In this document: in pieces, positions 11,436 to 24,897 of the stretch
Layout of the letters: the number at the start of each line of letters is the position of its first letter
Position numbering within the stretch: position 1 is the stretch's first letter
Source: Stenopsyche tienmushanensis
Taxonomy: Eukaryota > Arthropoda > Insecta > Trichoptera > Stenopsychidae
DNA: 64,000 nt
Assembly (NCBI GenBank): GCA_008973525.1
Contig: WACJ01000216.1
Span: 372,001 to 436,000, forward strand
Direction of reading: 5' to 3'
Translations under genes and position numbers: made by a program
The notes under the pieces: generated by a model
Database searches by the model: none
What the model was told of the DNA's origin: nothing
The model's input: only the letters and a program-made list of their open reading frames with translations

Positions 11436-12230
11436 CACTCAAACTTCTTTTTGTGCGACTTTTTTTGTGCGATTTCGAAGTTATGCGGGTTTTTTTTAAA
11501 GCATTTTTTATTTTTTTTAGTTTCAAAAAGAGTACGTATCGAGTTATTTTGAATAAAATAGGAAATAAATCATCAAAACTAACTGAAATTCCAAATTTCC
11601 AACTACTTATAGAGTTATAGCTATTTTAGTGACGCAGCAACTTGTCCGATCCTACCATAATGAAATCTTTTTTAAACGCGTTTTTCTCGAAACCACTTTT
11701 TTCAACACAGTTGACATGATATCTCAAATTCTAATTAGCTCATTAGCTTTAAATTGGAGATGAATCTTTTCCATATAATCATCTATAGTTTCTACCAGAT
11801 TTATGTCAAAATTTAATTTTTAACTATTAAAAAAAAAACTTAAAAACTGTGACAAAATATGGCTAAAAAATGACTATTAAATTTTTTTTTAAACATTCGC
11901 CATTTTGTGATTTATTTTTTTGCCTTAGAGACTATAGTGAAATCATTGCTAATTATGAATTATATTTTTGGAAAGAGAAAATCTATACAGAACAATGATG
12001 ACACTGAGTATACTATTTCTTCCGAAGAAGAGAGCTATTTTACGTTACCAAAAATGATATTTTTATTAACTTTTTTTATGCGGTTTAGGATATATTTTAT
12101 ATAGCTGTTTCAAAGTTATGCGGTTTTTAAAATCCATGGAACATATCTTCACTTTTTATATGTAAGTCACAGTTTTTTTGGGCGATTTTCTGCGAAGCGC
12201 ATCTACCGCACAAAAAAAGGTTTAAGTGTG
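11436..12230 (+). mobile_element. TA-flanked inverted-repeat element, family C, 795 bp
   Basis: Left end CACTCAAACTTCTTTTTGTG and right end the inverse of CACACTTAAACCTTTTTTTG, each bordered by TA (11434-11435 and 12231-12232), as in Tc1/mariner/pogo elements. Both subterminal regions repeat a GTGCG...AAGTTATGCGG string. A short stretch at 11970-12050 reads NNDDTEYTISSEEESYF and also appears in the 1-451 copy, which may be a relic of a transposase tail. No intact ORF. Confidence 0.7.
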
Positions 12231-12232
12231 TA

Positions 12233-14940
12233 TTAAATTTATTACTAGTCATAGGCAGCTTTATACTATAATTTTAGGATTTAAACCTGTTTTTACAATG
12301 TGATAAGAGTAATTCACATAAATGGTTCGAAAAATAATGATTCTCTAAATTGGCCGAGTTCCATGGCTAAAACCTTTCAATGTCTAAAAAGTGCAAAAAA
12401 ACCCAGTTCTTTGTCAATTAATTAAATTATCTTATTTTCTTAAATTAGAAGTTCATATTTCTATTTCTCTCTCTCTGTCTCATATTTATCCCTATTTTGC
12501 TTGCAGAGGCGATGCCAAGTTGCATTAGTGTATACCCTTGCCCTTGCGATTCGAAAGGATAACTTCTTGAATTTCCCAGTTTATCGACTTTAAACAATAT
12601 AAAAGGTAATATAATCTTATTCAAATAGTCTTGACCTATTTCAATCATGTGTAACGATAGATGGAATCCCTGGGAAAATCTTACAGAGATCATCTACGTG
12701 CGATAACAAATTTCGCACTTTAAGAAGATGTTAACCAATCCATACGAAATATAATAACATAAAATATGAGTCAAAGCGCTATTAATTTATACTTTGATCC
12801 TGAAATATCTGTATACGTTTGTAATACAAATGAGCAATAAAACCTAATAGCATATATTTACGTCCAACCGCTAATTGAGCATTGTATCGTCATAATGGCA
12901 GGTACGACCAAATGTCAGTTCTTTTAAATGGAAATTATCCTATCATTTATGGTCGTGCGTTAACTTTTAGGATGGAATCCATATGTGGAATGTCGGTGGG
13001 TGAAATTTTCATTTATTGGGGACTACTCATAATTGTTTACGCATTCGACAGACGGTAGCCAAAGTGACGACGTTTGCTACCGCGTTTAGCTACGGTGGTC
13101 AGGTTTTATACACTGCAGTCACTGGGCGGTACCTGTTTCCAATTACTGTAATACAGTCAATTCAAATGGAAGATCCATAAAATAAGCTGATTGATTTCGA
13201 GCAATTTATATCATGGTTTGGATGCAAAATGCGATCGGTGCTCAAATTGGTCATTGTGTTACGGTCTATTGAAAGTGAGGCTTTATTTTTTGTCTTCGAA
13301 GTCTCTCAGTCTTGGCGCGACGTGTACAAGGTTCAAGTATCAAAATATTGTCTGAGCAATAAAAAAATAATATAATATACACACAATAGCATGACTGACA
13401 GCATCCATATCGATTACAAACGCACTTAAGCAACTCCCAAGTAACGCACGTGATACATTCACGGGAAAAAAGCTCTTTGATCTCACCGCTGCCGAGATGA
13501 AAATTTCGAAATGGTCAAAATAGCTACTTTATAGCTAAATCTGAATCGCTCTGAAGTCTTCTTTTTGTTCGCAAATTTAATTAGCAGCTTCAATTATTCA
13601 TCGGCGGTGCCATTTCGGATCTGGCACGAGCAAAAAGCGCAACGCCACTTGAAAACTAAGCAGCTCAATTCTGGAGCAAGGGACAAACCTACGTAAACGC
13701 TGACCAATTACAGAAATGCGCAAAAACTTTCCGGTCGCCTCAATTCGACATGTGTGGTGCACTTTTTTGCGGCGAATCAATTTAGCAGCATCAAACAGGT
13801 ATCATTTACTCTCGTCAACAAAGGAAATCGTCGTGTGATGATGAGTCATGGAGGAGAACTTTTCTTCGAGGCAGACAATCATTTTTTTCCATATGAATAA
13901 CTTACAATATCTTATGCTGGAATATACACACAACATTTGAAATATTAAATAATAACATGTCCCCTTGACATGATTACCGTCCGCGTCATCACTGAATAAT
14001 GCCGATATTTTCAGTCATTCAATTATACATGTGTAATTTACTTGACTATCGAATCCATTTGCTTACATCTGTTTTACGTCATTGATTTGCATCATTGTAT
14101 ATAGAACCAATTACGTCGATTTATATTAAGTATAAAAAAATATAGGGGATGAAAAACGATCATTTAGCGACATTTAATACAATTAAATATAGCCCATATT
14201 AATTTTAACATCAGATTTAATCGATTTCCGTAGGTGACTTTTTATACGGAAATAATTCTTAATGTTTTCTCATTTATATCCATACGTGGCCAAAATAGGA
14301 TAAGATTATTTGAATAGAATTTTTTAAAGGTATGAAAGGATCTACAGAAGCAGCGAAATATTCTAAATCGAGATTAAGAAATATTAATTTTGTCGATCTC
14401 CCAAATTTATTGCTACGAAAGAATCATTTTCCATGGTCTGAATTTGGATCCCTCAGCTTTATATGAAAATTTACAAGGGATACGACCCTTAAATTTATGG
14501 TAAATTTAACGGCCTATAAAAGACATACATGTTATTGTAATAATATCTCGGTTACTTGTTTCGAAGATAACAACGTGTTGCTCTACATAATTAACATAAT
14601 TTATTTTATATTCATCAACAATTCTTAATTTAAGACAGTATCTAAGAGCCATACAAACATCATAATTTTGGACGTATAAACATAATTTTAAGTCGAGGAT
14701 AAGCTACAGATCAGTCGTCTAAAACATAATATTACATGTATGCAGATTTAAATTGATTGAAAACATTCAAATAAAAATCAACAACAGTCCAATAAGTGAT
14801 GCTAAATTCATAAAGCTATACAGTTACAGAGATCCTGTTTTTTATATGTAACTAAAATATTTATTTTTTAATATATGCACACAAAATACTGATATACCCA
14901 TTCTTAATTAATAGCTTTAGAGAAAAAATAAGGCCCTACT
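12233..14940. other. Intergenic interval, no gene seen
   Basis: AT-rich, with two slightly GC-richer patches (13020-13140, including a hairpin, and 13590-13800). The 60-aa frame at 13598-13780 is not recognisable. Confidence 0.55.
13053..13082. other. Hairpin CGGTAGC...GCTACCG with extended stem
   Basis: CGGTAGC and GCTACCG pair perfectly, and CAAA/TTTG extends the stem with one bulge. The apical loop contains 'gtgacgacg', part of a CRE-like half site. The surroundings (13040-13140) are GC-rich for the region. Confidence 0.5.
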
Positions 14941-14947
14941 TTTGCAC

Positions 14948-14997
14948 GTCCCCAGACAAAAAATCCTATGGTGTCAGATCTGGTGACCTTGCGAGCC
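14948..14997 (-). pseudogene. DDE-transposase C-terminal motif fragment, left unit of a tandem pair
   Basis: On the minus strand it reads WLARSPDLTP-stop-DF, the SPDLTPxDFFLWG box near the third catalytic aspartate of mariner-like DDE transposases. Only about 50 bp survive. The same box recurs right after the inserted retroelement at 16059-16120; removing the insertion leaves two units about 61 bp apart. Confidence 0.6.
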
Positions 14998-15011
14998 ACG
15001 AAATAGAGTAC

Positions 15012-16044
15012 AAGACGACAAACATCAGACAGCGACTGACTGAATCGGGGGTTCATTATACAATTTCCTGCGCAGCTGTATGATGTGCTCCGGGTTACCC
15101 CAGACTAGCCACACAAAAAGTGGCTTCCACTGATCCTTTAGCCCCACGAGAAATACTACGCACGGAGTGTCCGGAAGGTTAAAGTAAATTCAAGGGATTA
15201 CTTCCGCAGGTTCACTGATACCACGAGTCCAACCTCAGTTTGAAGAGGGCTGCAGCAGATGACGGACTGCAGGGGCTACCCCTTACCCATGGTACTCGTA
15301 TCGGTTTGGTCATTCTTAGTACCTAGCCAGTGCGCCAACTTCAACGAAGCCCTTAAAAAACGGAGGGGCCAGTAGATGACTCCACTGAGGCCCCTTCGGT
15401 CGGACGGAGAGCCAGGAGTCCAAGCACCCTGCGCTAATACATGTAAGAAGTGGAGCGAGAATTCGTCTTCGCCCCCCTGATTCGGTCAATTAATTTGACC
15501 AAACAGCGGACCCGAGAGGAAAACATTGCTGCCACCCTAGCATTGCTTAACTTGTAGCCGGGTGGCAGTGGATCCGGAGGAGGGGTTTAGTGAGTCTAGC
15601 GATGCCATGTCAATAGAACTGGTGAAACGCAAATGCTTAGCCAAACCTCACACTACCCTACAAGAGAGTGGGGTGTCTTCTTGAAGATTCCCCTCCTTCG
15701 GAAAAAAGTACCTAACTATGGAGATGAGTCGCCGTTCGAAGAGCCTAAAACCGTTCTCCTTTGTTTGCCTAGGCTTTTGAGGATAGTGGTGAGCCTTTGA
15801 CACAGCTTCCACCAATTACTGTAATCGGCTTTTCCACACACCCCTTTATGACCTGCGCACCCAACTCATGTTAGCTGAGCTACCTGAGCAGCGTTTGATG
15901 AGCAAAACGACGAGGTTAACTTTCACACACCTCTACTCCACATCATTACCCCAGGGGTTTAACCGTTGCCCACAGGCGTAGGGTTGGCTCCCCTCCCCCT
16001 TGGGATTTTATGGGTGGGCATCGTGGAATCTAACACTCACCCGA
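15012..16044 (-). mobile_element. Non-autonomous non-LTR-like retroelement (family A), copy 1, 1033 bp, perfect 14-bp TSD
   Basis: The unit is bracketed by ACGAAATAGAGTAC at 14998-15011 and 16045-16058. A second copy at 37233-37929 has the same outer ends but different flanks with their own duplication. One end is constant (minus-strand start GGGTGAGTGTTAGATTCCAC); the other is a looser 'gcgactga...' region. Long, variable-length target duplications point to target-primed reverse transcription. It is GC-rich against its surroundings and has no long ORF. The minus orientation is inferred from the sharp GGGT end being 5'. Confidence 0.75.
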
Positions 16045-16058
16045 ACGAAATAGAGTAC

Positions 16059-16122
16059 GTTCCCAGACAAATAATTCCATTGGTGTCAGGTTTGGAGACT
16101 GCGCGAATCACGGAACAGGGCC
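16059..16122 (-). pseudogene. DDE-transposase C-terminal motif fragment, right unit
   Basis: 'gttcccagacaaataattcc', 'attggtgtcaggtttgg' and 'cacggaacagggccgcc' match the widespread insect transposase box encoding SPDLTP-DFFLWG on the minus strand. It is collinear with the unit at 14948-14997, from which it is separated only by the inserted retroelement. Confidence 0.6.
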
Positions 16123-16554
16123 GCCAAAAAAATTAATTTACACAACAAAAAGGGGAAAAAATCATAATTGTAAGAATAATCGTCGTCTTTACAAAAATGA
16201 AAGAGGAAATGCTACTTCAGATAAATATAATTAAAATGAGAAAATAGTTAAAAACTTTTTAAAGTTAATCTAAGTTCAAAATAATTATTTGTTTTTTGTT
16301 TAAAGAATTTAAAACTTGATTTAGAGTTTGCACATTTTATGTGATTTTGAAAGCTCAGAAGTATTTTTATTTACACTAATTGCACAAAATGGTGATTTAT
16401 TTAAATCAAAAATACATTGCAAAATACAAAAACAGTAATTTATATAAATATAGTGTAAAACCTCAGCTTGTTAGGTTGAATGACACCATAATCTAAAATG
16501 TGCCCTTCCGGACAAAGATACACAGCAATCCCAGTTTTATGCAATGATTAACGA

Positions 16555-16990
16555 CTTCAGCATCGTTGTCCTGGACATTGCAGCCAGCTTTCAGCGCATA
16601 TGGCCTCCGCACCAGAGCAAAGCTTTCAAATTTATCTAAGACAAAGGATGACAGCAGCTATCGCCGGACAGGTGACACAAGCCGGAGCACTTCCTAGTCC
16701 AGCATTGTGGATGTATGAGCTTGGTGCTTATGATTTGAGCAAACGTCGTGAGGTGATTGGTCGCAAAAAGCAGGTGGTGTTCAGCTCTTGACCCAGGACT
16801 CCCACACGGGACACAGGTCATTATCCACCACCACCTACGTATGACTGATGTTGCATCATAAGATTTAGCACGTTCGGCTTGTTTGTCTCCGCATCGGAAG
16901 CGCCAGCTAACTGTCCTCGCCCCCGACGCCACCGATTCGGCTGCATGCTGGCACGAAAATGATGCACCACCATCAATATGCATACTTGGA
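16555..16990. other. Unrecognised moderately GC-rich block
   Basis: A 115-aa minus-strand frame (16983-16636) and a 63-aa plus-strand frame (16600-16791) overlap; neither has a recognisable domain. Codon-like composition differs from the AT-rich flanks. Probably a repeat relic. Confidence 0.25.
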
Positions 16991-17438
16991 AAATGTATGA
17001 ATATTTTATGTATAAATCATCCCAAACGCTGTTAAGATATGCCGTTCAAAATGAATTATTCAATGGAAAAATACTTATAAAATTGTAAACATATTACTAA
17101 TGACAAATCTATCACTACTTGTTAACAGAAACTATTTTTTACCTAATAATAATTCTATATGAATATATAGGTCATTTCAATGCTTCCTTATCAAAATTGG
17201 TAAGCTCATTATGCAAAATTTCTTCTAGAGGCTTTTTTCCAGGTTCATCTATAACATATTAATTTGTAATAATAAATAAAATATAATTCAGCAATAAGAA
17301 TAATTTGACAACTCCAATTTAAATGGACATTTCCCTATATAAACATATTTGGAAGGCAATAGAAAACCTATTGCGGAAAAAAATACAAAAGTGAAAAAAG
17401 TTGGATTTATATTTTTTCCATTTTTAGATTAATTTATG

Positions 17439-17660
17439 TTTGTGTAATACATAATAAAATAGGTAAGCTACTGGTCTAGTGGTTGCTTTATGCTACGTAT
17501 AGACACACACACAATAGAGGCGACACGGCGCATGCGCATAGCGTCTATAATTTATGCGTTGGACATAGAGATACTAAAAACGATTCTCGCTCTCTTTCCA
17601 AACCAATTGGCGATTAGAGTTTCACATAGCGTGACGTTCATTTCAATTTTTCCTAACTGT
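17439..17660 (+). repeat. Dispersed repeat family E, copy 2
   Basis: Contains 'tttgtgtaatacataataaa', 'ggtctagtggttgctttatg', 'cggcgcatgcgcatagcg' and 'attctcgctctctttccaaa', matching the copies at 9555 and 27381. It is the longest copy and defines the 3' part absent from copy 1. Confidence 0.65.
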
Positions 17661-18139
17661 ATGATTTATACTACATGATTTTTCAAACAATTGCACTTTG
17701 AATTAATAACATTTAGTCTGGCGAACCCTGTATTTTATTGATTGAATTGAATGTCCAGAATCAATTATGTCACTTTAGTGTGAAATTGAATGACCTGTGA
17801 AACCTTCTTCCACTGTTGAAACACCTACGATATAACTGTGCATGATTAAACGCTATAGATTATGCATGTATTTTGAATGCAACAATAATCAATTCGAAGA
17901 ATTCAGAATTCGAAGACTTTTCGGGTTTGATTATATTGGCTCAATCTATATATTGATCGTTTACTGTCGTTTTTGCAACAGTTCAAGCTTGCATATTAAA
18001 TGGCATCCATTCCTCGATGTTAAATACGCAATTGTAAATAAATATGTTCTTTGGCATCCTTGGGGCCATAAGCATCCTTGGGTCCTTAGACGCCGCCTTA
18101 AAAGGTATCATCAAAACGCATCCTTTTTTCATACTTAAA

Positions 18140-21100
18140 GAGGCAGAAATTTGTGATTCCTATTCGCGGAATATTTACATCCAAAGTGGAGAGCTGCTTG
18201 TCGAAATGTGCATTGAATAACAAAGCCGCCATGATTTATTTATGTGCTTATGGAGTTTGGAGCCCACTCGGATGCGTTTATGCTTAATGAAAATGCATCT
18301 GCTTCTAACATGCCATATAAGACCATGTCTTGTTGTGTTCACCATGACAATGAGAAAACCATTTTCTAGGGCAACAAACGCAGGTCGGTCGTCGTCCGAT
18401 AGGGCGTAGGCTTTATTTCCCGATCGAGGTTATCAACCTGTCTCTGCTGCTCTCATATTTTCCAACAACATCGATAGTGTCGAGCCAAAAAGGACATTCT
18501 TAATTAAGGCGTTTTATGCAACCAGCCTCCGAGCATCGAAGTCTGTGTCCAACCACAGGCCGTAACTTTGTCTCTTTGAATGCGTATTTGTACGCCATCA
18601 TAACACTTTGTAGGCAGATTAAGATATTGCTCTTTACGAGCTTCAGATATTCGCGCAATAGTATTAATAAGTTGATCGCAAATGCGCAATTTTTTCGAGT
18701 GTTATTGCACAATCGAAGAAGGCGTTAACACCACAATACAAAACACCCACGACCATAATGCCTCCAAATGCCTTCAATAACATTGGTTTCCAGGAGGCTG
18801 AAATGTTTAAGGCTTGAATATAAATTAAATTTCTATTAGAACATCTAAGAAATGGTGCAATGAGTGGAAGACCGTGAGAAAATCTCGGCGATGGAACTTA
18901 ACGTCAAGTGTTTTCAATTTAAGATCAGACTTTATAACATCATGTCAGAAATACAATCTAGATATAGCAAATTATGTCTCGAGAATACATAATGCGGAAA
19001 TAAAAGCATATAACCAGAAGGAGCTCAAATTCTAAACATCGCTCCATTTAGTATCATTGATCAATATTAATTGGTATTTCGACTGGCCATAATGACAAAT
19101 TTATTTTAAGGCCTGAAGGCTGCGTGCTTTGAACGATCTACAAAACTCTTAAAACACTTCAATAGTCCAATAAATATCATATGTAGGACACTTATCTACG
19201 ATCGGCTCATATTAAGCTTACGGATGTAATTTTTCATTTCTTCCGTTTGAATTTTCTTTTCGAGCTAATGAGATTATTGAATCGGTTGAAAACTATATTT
19301 ATGCTTCATTTTGGCGACATAAATTCGACAAAAGATATATATGTACTCTGAATACGGTTAAATGCTGTCATGTCATACATCACTAGCACAAATGATCTTA
19401 TATAACAAGAACTCAAAGAATATTTTCATGATTAATCCGAATTCAAATTAATGTTTATTGATATGTTCTACAATCTGGAACCAACGCTTAATCTTCTGGA
19501 AGTCTCCAATTGGTCTTCTCAATGTTTTTTTTTTTAAATATACGATCTTAGAAGATTAAAAATTTGATTTTTTTCTACAATATGTCGATAATGGAAATTT
19601 CATTTTCATGAAAATACGGTTCGATTTTTCTCATTGCATAAAAAGTGCACAACATTGTAATTTTTTAAGAGCATAGGACGCTCGTGTATGCTTTGCGGAT
19701 TGAATTTACTCCATAAAAGTGCATTTTGTTTGTTTGCAAAGTCATTAAGGTGTAAATGGAATACGTCAATCGTCCATTAAAAACGGGGTTCTTGATCTTT
19801 ACTCTTGATTAACAAACTGCTGTATTCTAAGCGAAATCAATAATCATTTGGATTTCATTTTAAACTTTGTTAGATTTTAATTTTATTTTGATTATTTCTT
19901 GCGATGTGCAGTAATTATTAATTATGATCCCAGGATTAGTGAACGTAATCCCGAAAAAATCGGGATTGAATTTTTTATCTAACAGAAATCGTACACCTCA
20001 CCAGCACGATGAAGACTACTAAATCGAGACGTTTCCGCCGAAATCTGGACGCTTGGAAACAGTGGCGTAACTAAAAATTGGCAAGCTTAGGCGACGTCTA
20101 GGTGCAGTAACTATCTAATCTATATATGCATATATACAGCACATATATGTTATTCAAAGTGTTATATTAACCTTTCCCTACCGGTGATGTATTTACTACA
20201 CCTCAAATCTAATAATGGGAATATCGATATGAAATATATTAGATACGGGGTTCAGAATTTTTTTATTTCTCCGTAATATAATTACAAATCACATCAAAGT
20301 ATTATAGTATAGAAGTATTCTTCTGCAGCGACGGAAATAAATAATTTGTCGGGAAATCGGGAATTTTGCGAGTTTAAATCCGTGTCTCAGCAGAAAAAAA
20401 TTTTATCAGTCACATTGATGCTGTTATATGAAAATGGGGGCTCACTCGGTCATTAACTCGAACAAGCATTTAAATATCTGATGACGATACCTCCAACGAG
20501 TGTGGAGTTTGAAGTTTTGACGTCAAACATCATGTAAACAGCATATAGAGCAACTACGAGAATCGTTCAAATATAAATTAAGCTACAGTTTTCCTCATTT
20601 TTTTATACTGCGATTAATATATTTGTGCTTCAGTTTCTAAGAGCTCACAAAAAATAATTATGCAATCATGCTTGAATGTTTTCAACCCTGCATCGTTTGA
20701 AAATATCTTTCCTTCATATGTTTCCTAATGTAGTCCAGACAAATTATTATGCAAATTTTGATAAAATAAGAGAAAAAAGACACTCATTTTTAAAACCTAA
20801 ATAAAAGTACTTTTCGATACATTCATCTAGGTGACCCGCTGAGTGATATCAAGCGTACAAGGAGATGAGTGTATATTATAATACAAATAGTACAGATATA
20901 ACCCATTAATTTCAATTGACAAAAATCAATCTGATAGAAATATAGATTTATGTCGTTTTCTGTATTTTTTTTTAAGTTGTAAAACTGGAAAAATTCTTAC
21001 AAGTGAAATTGTTCTTATTCTTGATCTAAAGTAAATAATCTCAAAAATACATTAGTATTAGTATAAGAGCAATTCTCAAATGCACCTCTAGGGTCACAAA

Positions 21101-21330
21101 ACAACGACTGGACGTCATGTTTTTCAGAAAGCTCAAATTTTTCACTAATTTCCAAGGAAAACTTCTGTTTTTAAAAATCACACACTCCCTATCAAATCAA
21201 GATGAACGCGAAAGCACCCTTTGATGGAAAACCCCCGAATATCATGATATTTATTGATGATAATATTTAATTCATAAGGAGGCAGTTGTTTAATGGAAAT
21301 AATGATATAAGGATTGTTAAACTATAGATC
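18140..21330. other. Intergenic interval, no gene seen
   Basis: Short frames on both strands near 18500-18730 overlap one another and carry no domain. The rest is AT-rich without repeats I can pair. Confidence 0.5.
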
Positions 21331-21779
21331 ATGGTGAAAATTAGTTTATATCTCTTGAATCCCAAGACAAGTACCCAAAGATTTTCCTCATCAGACGCCA
21401 AATATTATATTTCAGGCCTTCGAACCGTTATGTGTTCAACTCTAAAAAATCGCTTTGGTTACGGTTTTCGTTCTGGGAAAAATAACGGTTTTCCTTATCA
21501 TATATTTAGCTCCCCGTTTTTGTTGAGTTGAACTATTTTTTGTATCAAAAATTTATTTTCTAGTATAATTTAGTACATTTTATAATATTGTTGAATTTCT
21601 TCAATTATTGATAATTGGATATTTAACGTAATATCCATAATTTTAGAATGTCCATAATTTTAGAACTCTCACGTAAGCATCAAATATAATATAAATTATT
21701 GATTAATGGCATAATAATTAGAACTATAAATAAATAAGAATGGTATCAGTCTCATATTATGTCAATACAAAAATCAACT

Positions 21780-22025
21780 TTTGGGATTTAACCCCCTCGC
21801 CGTCTGCTGGGGGGTCGCATTCTTCGTCGCAGCTGCCTCATGCAGCCCACCACGGCGTCTCGAGTCGTGGAACAGTCCGAAGGTCGGACGCGCCTCTCAT
21901 CTTAGCTTGAAGGGCCTCGATGAGAAGGATGGGAGCGCCCGCTTCTCAGTATCGATGGGGCTCCGCAACCTCGATACAGACTCGCAGCATACGACAGATT
22001 CCTCTATATTCCCTCCGTAAAAATT
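21780..22025 (+). other. Unrecognised GC-rich block with a 79-aa open frame
   Basis: Sharp rise in GC relative to both sides. The frame opening at 21781 begins with a hydrophobic stretch (FNPLAVCWGVAFFVAAASCS) but shows no domain. A transposon fragment is more likely than a gene, because composition changes abruptly at both edges. Confidence 0.25.
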
Positions 22026-22139
22026 CCGATTATTGCGATTATTTACCATTTGATACGGCAACGATCACGAAGCAAATGCTTCTGGAGTCGATCCAGTTTC
22101 GATTCCAAGGTCTGGATTTGATCTGAGCTATTTAATTTT

Positions 22140-23718
22140 TTAAGCGATATTGAATTTTTTCAGTGTGTTGACAAAAAATAAAAATTCAATGAAACACAAA
22201 ATGGTTTAAAATAATGCTTTATTAATTTAATAGAGCCGTGTAATTCGTCGTATATTCAGAGATTATCATATTAAGTTGTCAAGTCAAAGGTTGCCTTCAA
22301 AGCGGATGGTAGCATCCGATGCATTCTTCTATCTAATCTCACTGCTTCAACATCGATTTGTTTTGACATCGCAGCCAGAGAATCGCTTAATCGTTTATTT
22401 ATTTCCAATTAAATGAGCTCCTGGCCGGGAATTAAAAATAATGCCTTTAAACTATGACCTTCCCAAAGAAGAGAAGTGGCTCCGCTGGCCCCGGAGTGTT
22501 ATACGAGATGTGACCATTAATCACAGGAGCCGGGCTCCTTCGAACGAATGACAGTAGCTATCGGAAATCTTAAATAATAAATTCTGATTCGGGCAAATGT
22601 TAAATCCGTAATAACATATCGACTGAAAATTATGCAGTAATGCCGGCCTCGGGACGAAAAAATCCGGTTTACGCCGAAGAAATAATAAAAGCGTCAGTCT
22701 ATTCCTCTGTCCGCCATAAATTACTTTAGCAGTTCGGTAGCGTGTGAGAAATAACAAATTATTGTCGATTGTTATTGAAAAAAAAGACCCAGAGAAATGA
22801 CATTCAGACACATACAACCAAGACTAAAAGTTGTATTGGGAAAAGCAAAAAAATAGGACCTATGTAATTACATACAAAGCGCCATAGGTGTTGGAGCTTC
22901 ATAGAATATTCATGTGAAACGAATGCTTAACCCATTGACAAACGATTCTACGCCTTTATCTGAGATCAACGATTAATTTTTATTTTTTTACACACCGGAG
23001 AAGTTAAATGTTAAATGAAGTTTGCAGAGCGAGTGACCATATGCTTTTGGGCTAGTGTTATATAAATTAAGGTTTTTTAAATTTATTTTGTAAATATGAA
23101 AACATGTTGCATTCACTCGGATTATTGAACTTATCTCAATGTCCAAGATAATCCCTCATTTACGGACAAAGATCACAAATTCTTCGGTCCAATCAATGCA
23201 TTTTGCAAGCACACAAGATAATCAAAACACTTTTATGCTTTCGATCGAGGACGTTGAGATTTCACTTTCGCAACGATCGACCATTCTTGCGCCGTTGCTT
23301 TTGCTGCAATGCACCTCCAAGTCGCATAAAACTAATATATAGCATATAATTTACAGCGTTTATTACCTGAATTGTTAAGTTTTATTTTCACAGCAACCTT
23401 TGAAATTTCGCCACAAGAGCCGAGGGTAAATATATCAACGTTAAGGTTTTCTTCTTCGAAATGTCGTTTAGTCAAAGAGGGCGACATTAATCCGTTTATC
23501 CGGAGGTAAGCCCGGACAGAAATCGCTCCGAAACAACAAATGCGCGATAATTTGAAGCGTTTGCCTTATAATGAAGATTTATTCGCGATTTTCGAAGACG
23601 AAAATATTGCAATAGTTAATATAATCAGCGGATGCATTTTTCAAATCAGGGTTTCTAAAACTTTTTCTGCAACGGAAAGTTTCGTATAAATCCTGAAATT
23701 TTTACTGTAGGTACCCAT
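22140..23718. other. Intergenic interval, no gene seen
   Basis: The 98-aa minus-strand frame at 22521-22817 has no recognisable domain. Nothing else is supportable. Confidence 0.5.
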
Positions 23719-24010
23719 CTATATATATAAATGAATGTGTGTCAGTTTGATAGCTCCAGATACATTTCTATACCGTTCATCCAATTGTGATGAAACTTTG
23801 GTGAGTTATTGGGCGTGTGTCCAAGAAGATTTTTACATTAACATAAGCTATTTTCGTGTGTGGAATTTGTTTTGCGAGACGTTTAACGGATGTACCATGT
23901 CGGCGCATATTGGTCTGGTGGTTGCTAAGGTGGTTGAATCACTATCGACGAAAACGAGGATTAAAATTTAAAAACTTTAACAATTTACAGTTCGGGTGTT
24001 CCGCTCTGAG
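23719..24010 (+). mobile_element. Helitron-like 5' end
   Basis: Starts A|TCTATATATATAAATGAATG, the usual insect Helitron left end, followed by 'ctataccgttcatccaattg' and 'tgatgaaactttggtgagtt'. Homology with the inverse of 28098-28371 continues through 'acgtttaacggatgtaccat' and 'cggcgcatattggtctggtg'. No hairpin-CTRR end was identified, so the 3' boundary is open. Confidence 0.7.
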
Positions 24011-24897
24011 CTTCGCCTAAAGTTTGGGAGATTTCGTAAGAAATTCATGAAACTACTTCTTTCGTAAAATTGATATCATTCTTAAACCAGCTAATAGATT
24101 GAAATTAAATTTTAGCGGTGCCTACATAAGAGCTTACTATGCGGATATATTTAAACATAACTGCGGTTTTCAATATGAAGCACGTGTATCAGTGAGATAC
24201 AATACAAAAGGTTACCTTTTTATTTGAATTATATGAAAATACATTGATTAAATGACACGCAAATTTGTATTTTAACAGAGTCTATAATTCTTCTCCGAAA
24301 CATATATCCAACAAGACATGTAGCAAGGGTATCAGACTTCTAGTAATTAATATTTTTTTAAACATGAGGGCAAACATTAATTATTTATTTAGAATTTATT
24401 TAAATTTTATAATATAACACATAAAATAGAAAAATCTTGATGACTTTGATGATGTTGGACCCTCGAAAAGCAAATCTTCTTTATATCAGGTGTAATATTA
24501 GAAAGATTAATTATTTTATCTGATGTAGCATCAAGGAATTTGACTTCGTTGCAGCATAACGAAAAAATCCTACTTCACCAACATATGTAGTAGTAAATGG
24601 AAGTGAAACAATTTTATAGCTTTTTATGACAATAAATTCGCCTTCGAGACTATTTAATGGTTGGTGTTTGTGTTTTTGTTAGTTTACCGAAACCCTAGCC
24701 AACAATAATTAACGTAAACTGTTTGTATACAAAAAAAACAACTGTATAGGCTTCCGCAACGTTGAAAGCTTAGTAGATTGTAATTTTTCTGATTTACATT
24801 GGATAAACACTGACTGAAACAAAAATTAGCTTTGTAGAAATGAGTGCATAATTTCTATCAAATATTGATGGCTTTTGTGGCTAATTGCTGAGATACT

